A stretch of DNA of 15,837 nt from DATLHO01 sp035539855 (lineage in GTDB: Bacteria; Bacteroidota; Ignavibacteria; OLB7). The DNA lies in assembly GCA_035539855.1 (NCBI GenBank), contig DATLHO010000128.1, positions 1 through 15,837 of the forward strand, given 5' to 3'. A model generated the notes under the pieces. That model was not told the origin of the DNA, did not search any database, and saw only the letters and a list, made by a program, of their open reading frames with translations. The position numbers and the translations under genes were made by a program. Shown here in pieces: positions 14,709 through 15,837 of the stretch (within the stretch, counting starts at the first letter, position 1; the number at the start of each line of letters is the position of its first letter).

Positions 14709-15779
14709 TCAGACCGGAGCCTCGCTTTCCGCAGGCGCCTCCGCCTCCTCGACAACGGCCGGTCGCCGCACCCGCGCCGCGGCCAGCAGCATCACCAGTC
14801 CGATCGCGACCACCGCGAACTCCCGTCCCCGCTTGAAGAGCACCAGCGCTGCCGACGTCTGCACAGGAGCCGCCACGCCGTGCGCGGTCATCAGTCCGGT
14901 GATCGCCCAGTCCTGTCCGCCGATGCCGATCGGCACGACGAAGAGGATCATGCGCACGATCGAGCTGACGGCGTCGATCGCGTAGACGTCGGCGAAGCCG
15001 AGCTCGACACCGATCCACCGCAGAATCACGTAGGCCTCGATCGCGTTGAACGACCAGGCGATGAAGCCGCATGCAAGCGCGAGCGCGAGTCGTCCCGCGC
15101 CGTTGCGCGTGGCGTCGCCGACGAGCTCCTCGACGCGCTGCAGCTCCGCGACCAGCGTGTTCCATCGGCCGTGCCAGCGACCCTGCCGCCGCGATGGCAG
15201 CAGCCAGCGTGCCATCGGGCGCACCCACACCATCGCCGCGAGCATTGCCAGCAGCACGACGAACAGTCCGAGCGCGATTGCGAGCGCGAGCGTCGCGACG
15301 TCGGCCGTGCCGAAGACGCTGTCGGAGGCGCGATTGACGAGCGAATAGGAGAGCGCGATGCCGACGACGACGTAGCCGATGTGCCCGCAGATGATCGCGA
15401 ACTTCGACAGCAGGAACGACGTCGCGGCCTCGGCGCGGGTCATGCCCGCGGACTCGACCAGCAGCGCGACCTTCATCGGCTCGCCGATCATCGCTCCGCC
15501 CGGCAGGATGTTCGTCACCGCCTCGCACCGCAATCGCAGCGACGTCAGCGCGAGGAACGACGGCCGCTTCGGTCCGCACGTCAGCCACCAGCTCAGCGTG
15601 TCGAACGTGTAGTTGATCACCGCGAGCACTGCGATCGTCGCGACGAGCACGAGGACGGACGAGGGAGCGAACGCGTCGATGGCTGCCCAGTCGATCTCAC
15701 GCACGAGCGAGATGAACAGGCCGAGGCCCACGAGTGCGAGAGCACCCTGGAGAATGCGGCCTGCGGAGGAACGGCTCAT
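14709..15779 (-). CDS. Flippase-like / lysylphosphatidylglycerol synthase transmembrane-domain protein
   Basis: A polytopic inner-membrane protein of 356 residues with about seven or eight hydrophobic helices (for instance about 10-26, 40-57, 125-145 and 165-190, with more beyond). The family hallmark NILPGGAMIGEPMKVALL is at 90-107, and a second re-entrant-like motif, FVVPIGIGGQDWAI, is in the C-terminal half. These features place it in the UPF0104/AglD-like 'flippase-like domain' group, thought to move or modify lipid-linked substrates; the substrate is unknown. The C-terminus is an acidic Glu/Ala/Pro tail (AVVEEAEAPAESEAPV). The ATG at 15779 is chosen because residues from MSRSSAGR lead directly into the first helix; no good Shine-Dalgarno sequence is visible. 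No glycosyltransferase gene is seen within the window. Confidence 0.85.
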   Translation of the reverse strand: MSRSSAGRILQGALALVGLGLFISLVREIDWAAIDAFAPSSVLVLVATIAVLAVINYTFDTLSWWLTCGPKRPSFLALTSLRLRCEAVTNILPGGAMIGEPMKVALLVESAGMTRAEAATSFLLSKFAIICGHIGYVVVGIALSYSLVNRASDSVFGTADVATLALAIALGLFVVLLAMLAAMVWVRPMARWLLPSRRQGRWHGRWNTLVAELQRVEELVGDATRNGAGRLALALACGFIAWSFNAIEAYVILRWIGVELGFADVYAIDAVSSIVRMILFVVPIGIGGQDWAITGLMTAHGVAAPVQTSAALVLFKRGREFAVVAIGLVMLLAAARVRRPAVVEEAEAPAESEAPV

Positions 15780-15837
15780 GGAAGGCTGATCGAAGAATCG
15801 GTTCGGAAGCTCGACGAAAGGAACGAAAGCAGAGTCA

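Noticed and set aside
14473..15588. Minus-strand frame overlapping the flippase-like gene
   Set aside because: It is in another frame of a gene with clear membrane helices and the PGG..GE family motif, and its own translation is Arg/Ala/Gly low-complexity.

Overview
This is a GC-rich bacterial chromosomal segment of ordinary gene density, with fifteen protein genes, no rRNA, tRNA, CRISPR array or transposase, and strong third-position GC bias that opens long false antisense frames. Two N-terminal lipoprotein signals and a flippase-like membrane protein suggest an envelope-rich Gram-negative. The YbbR-type single-pass protein, the ECF-like sigma factor type and the general gene mix recall FCB-group or Gemmatimonadota/Eisenbacteria-like lineages; this placement is an inference and no marker gene settles it.

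Layout. Positions 2-3502 hold the 3' part of a very long M16 zinc peptidase gene that runs in from outside the window. Positions 3503-4026 are a repeat nest: four 34-bp tandem units, then a pair of 43-bp elements in inverted orientation whose inner hairpin shows compensatory base changes, then about seven 19-bp tandem units. gcvT follows (4027-5142, glycine cleavage T protein). On the minus strand, 6252-5306 is a compact three-gene operon: a winged-helix regulator and two three-helix mini membrane proteins. A YbbR-like protein (6586-7530) converges on a MoeB-rhodanese fusion (8817-7627) for sulfur-carrier activation. An acyl-CoA dehydrogenase (8980-10146) and an ECF-type sigma factor without an adjacent anti-sigma gene (10235-10819) follow. 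A translationally coupled lipoprotein/minimal-zincin pair (11728-10902), a Sad/GabD-type succinate-semialdehyde dehydrogenase (13295-11931), a small lipoprotein (13443-13952), a DUF4279 protein (14521-14036) and a flippase-like membrane protein (15779-14709) complete the window.

Genes mostly stand alone and alternate in direction. Two overlapping pairs (5863/5860 and 11279/11276) are clear operons. All four convergent gene junctions contain a stable hairpin, but only the one after the sigma gene carries a T run. The metabolic genes (glycine cleavage, acyl-CoA oxidation, semialdehyde oxidation, molybdopterin or thiamine sulfur activation) are housekeeping and do not form one pathway here. The least explained content is the repeat nest at 3503-3951, the palindromic element at 11779-11892 and the small membrane-protein operon at 5306-6252. 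I do not see a complete defence, secondary-metabolite or mobile system.
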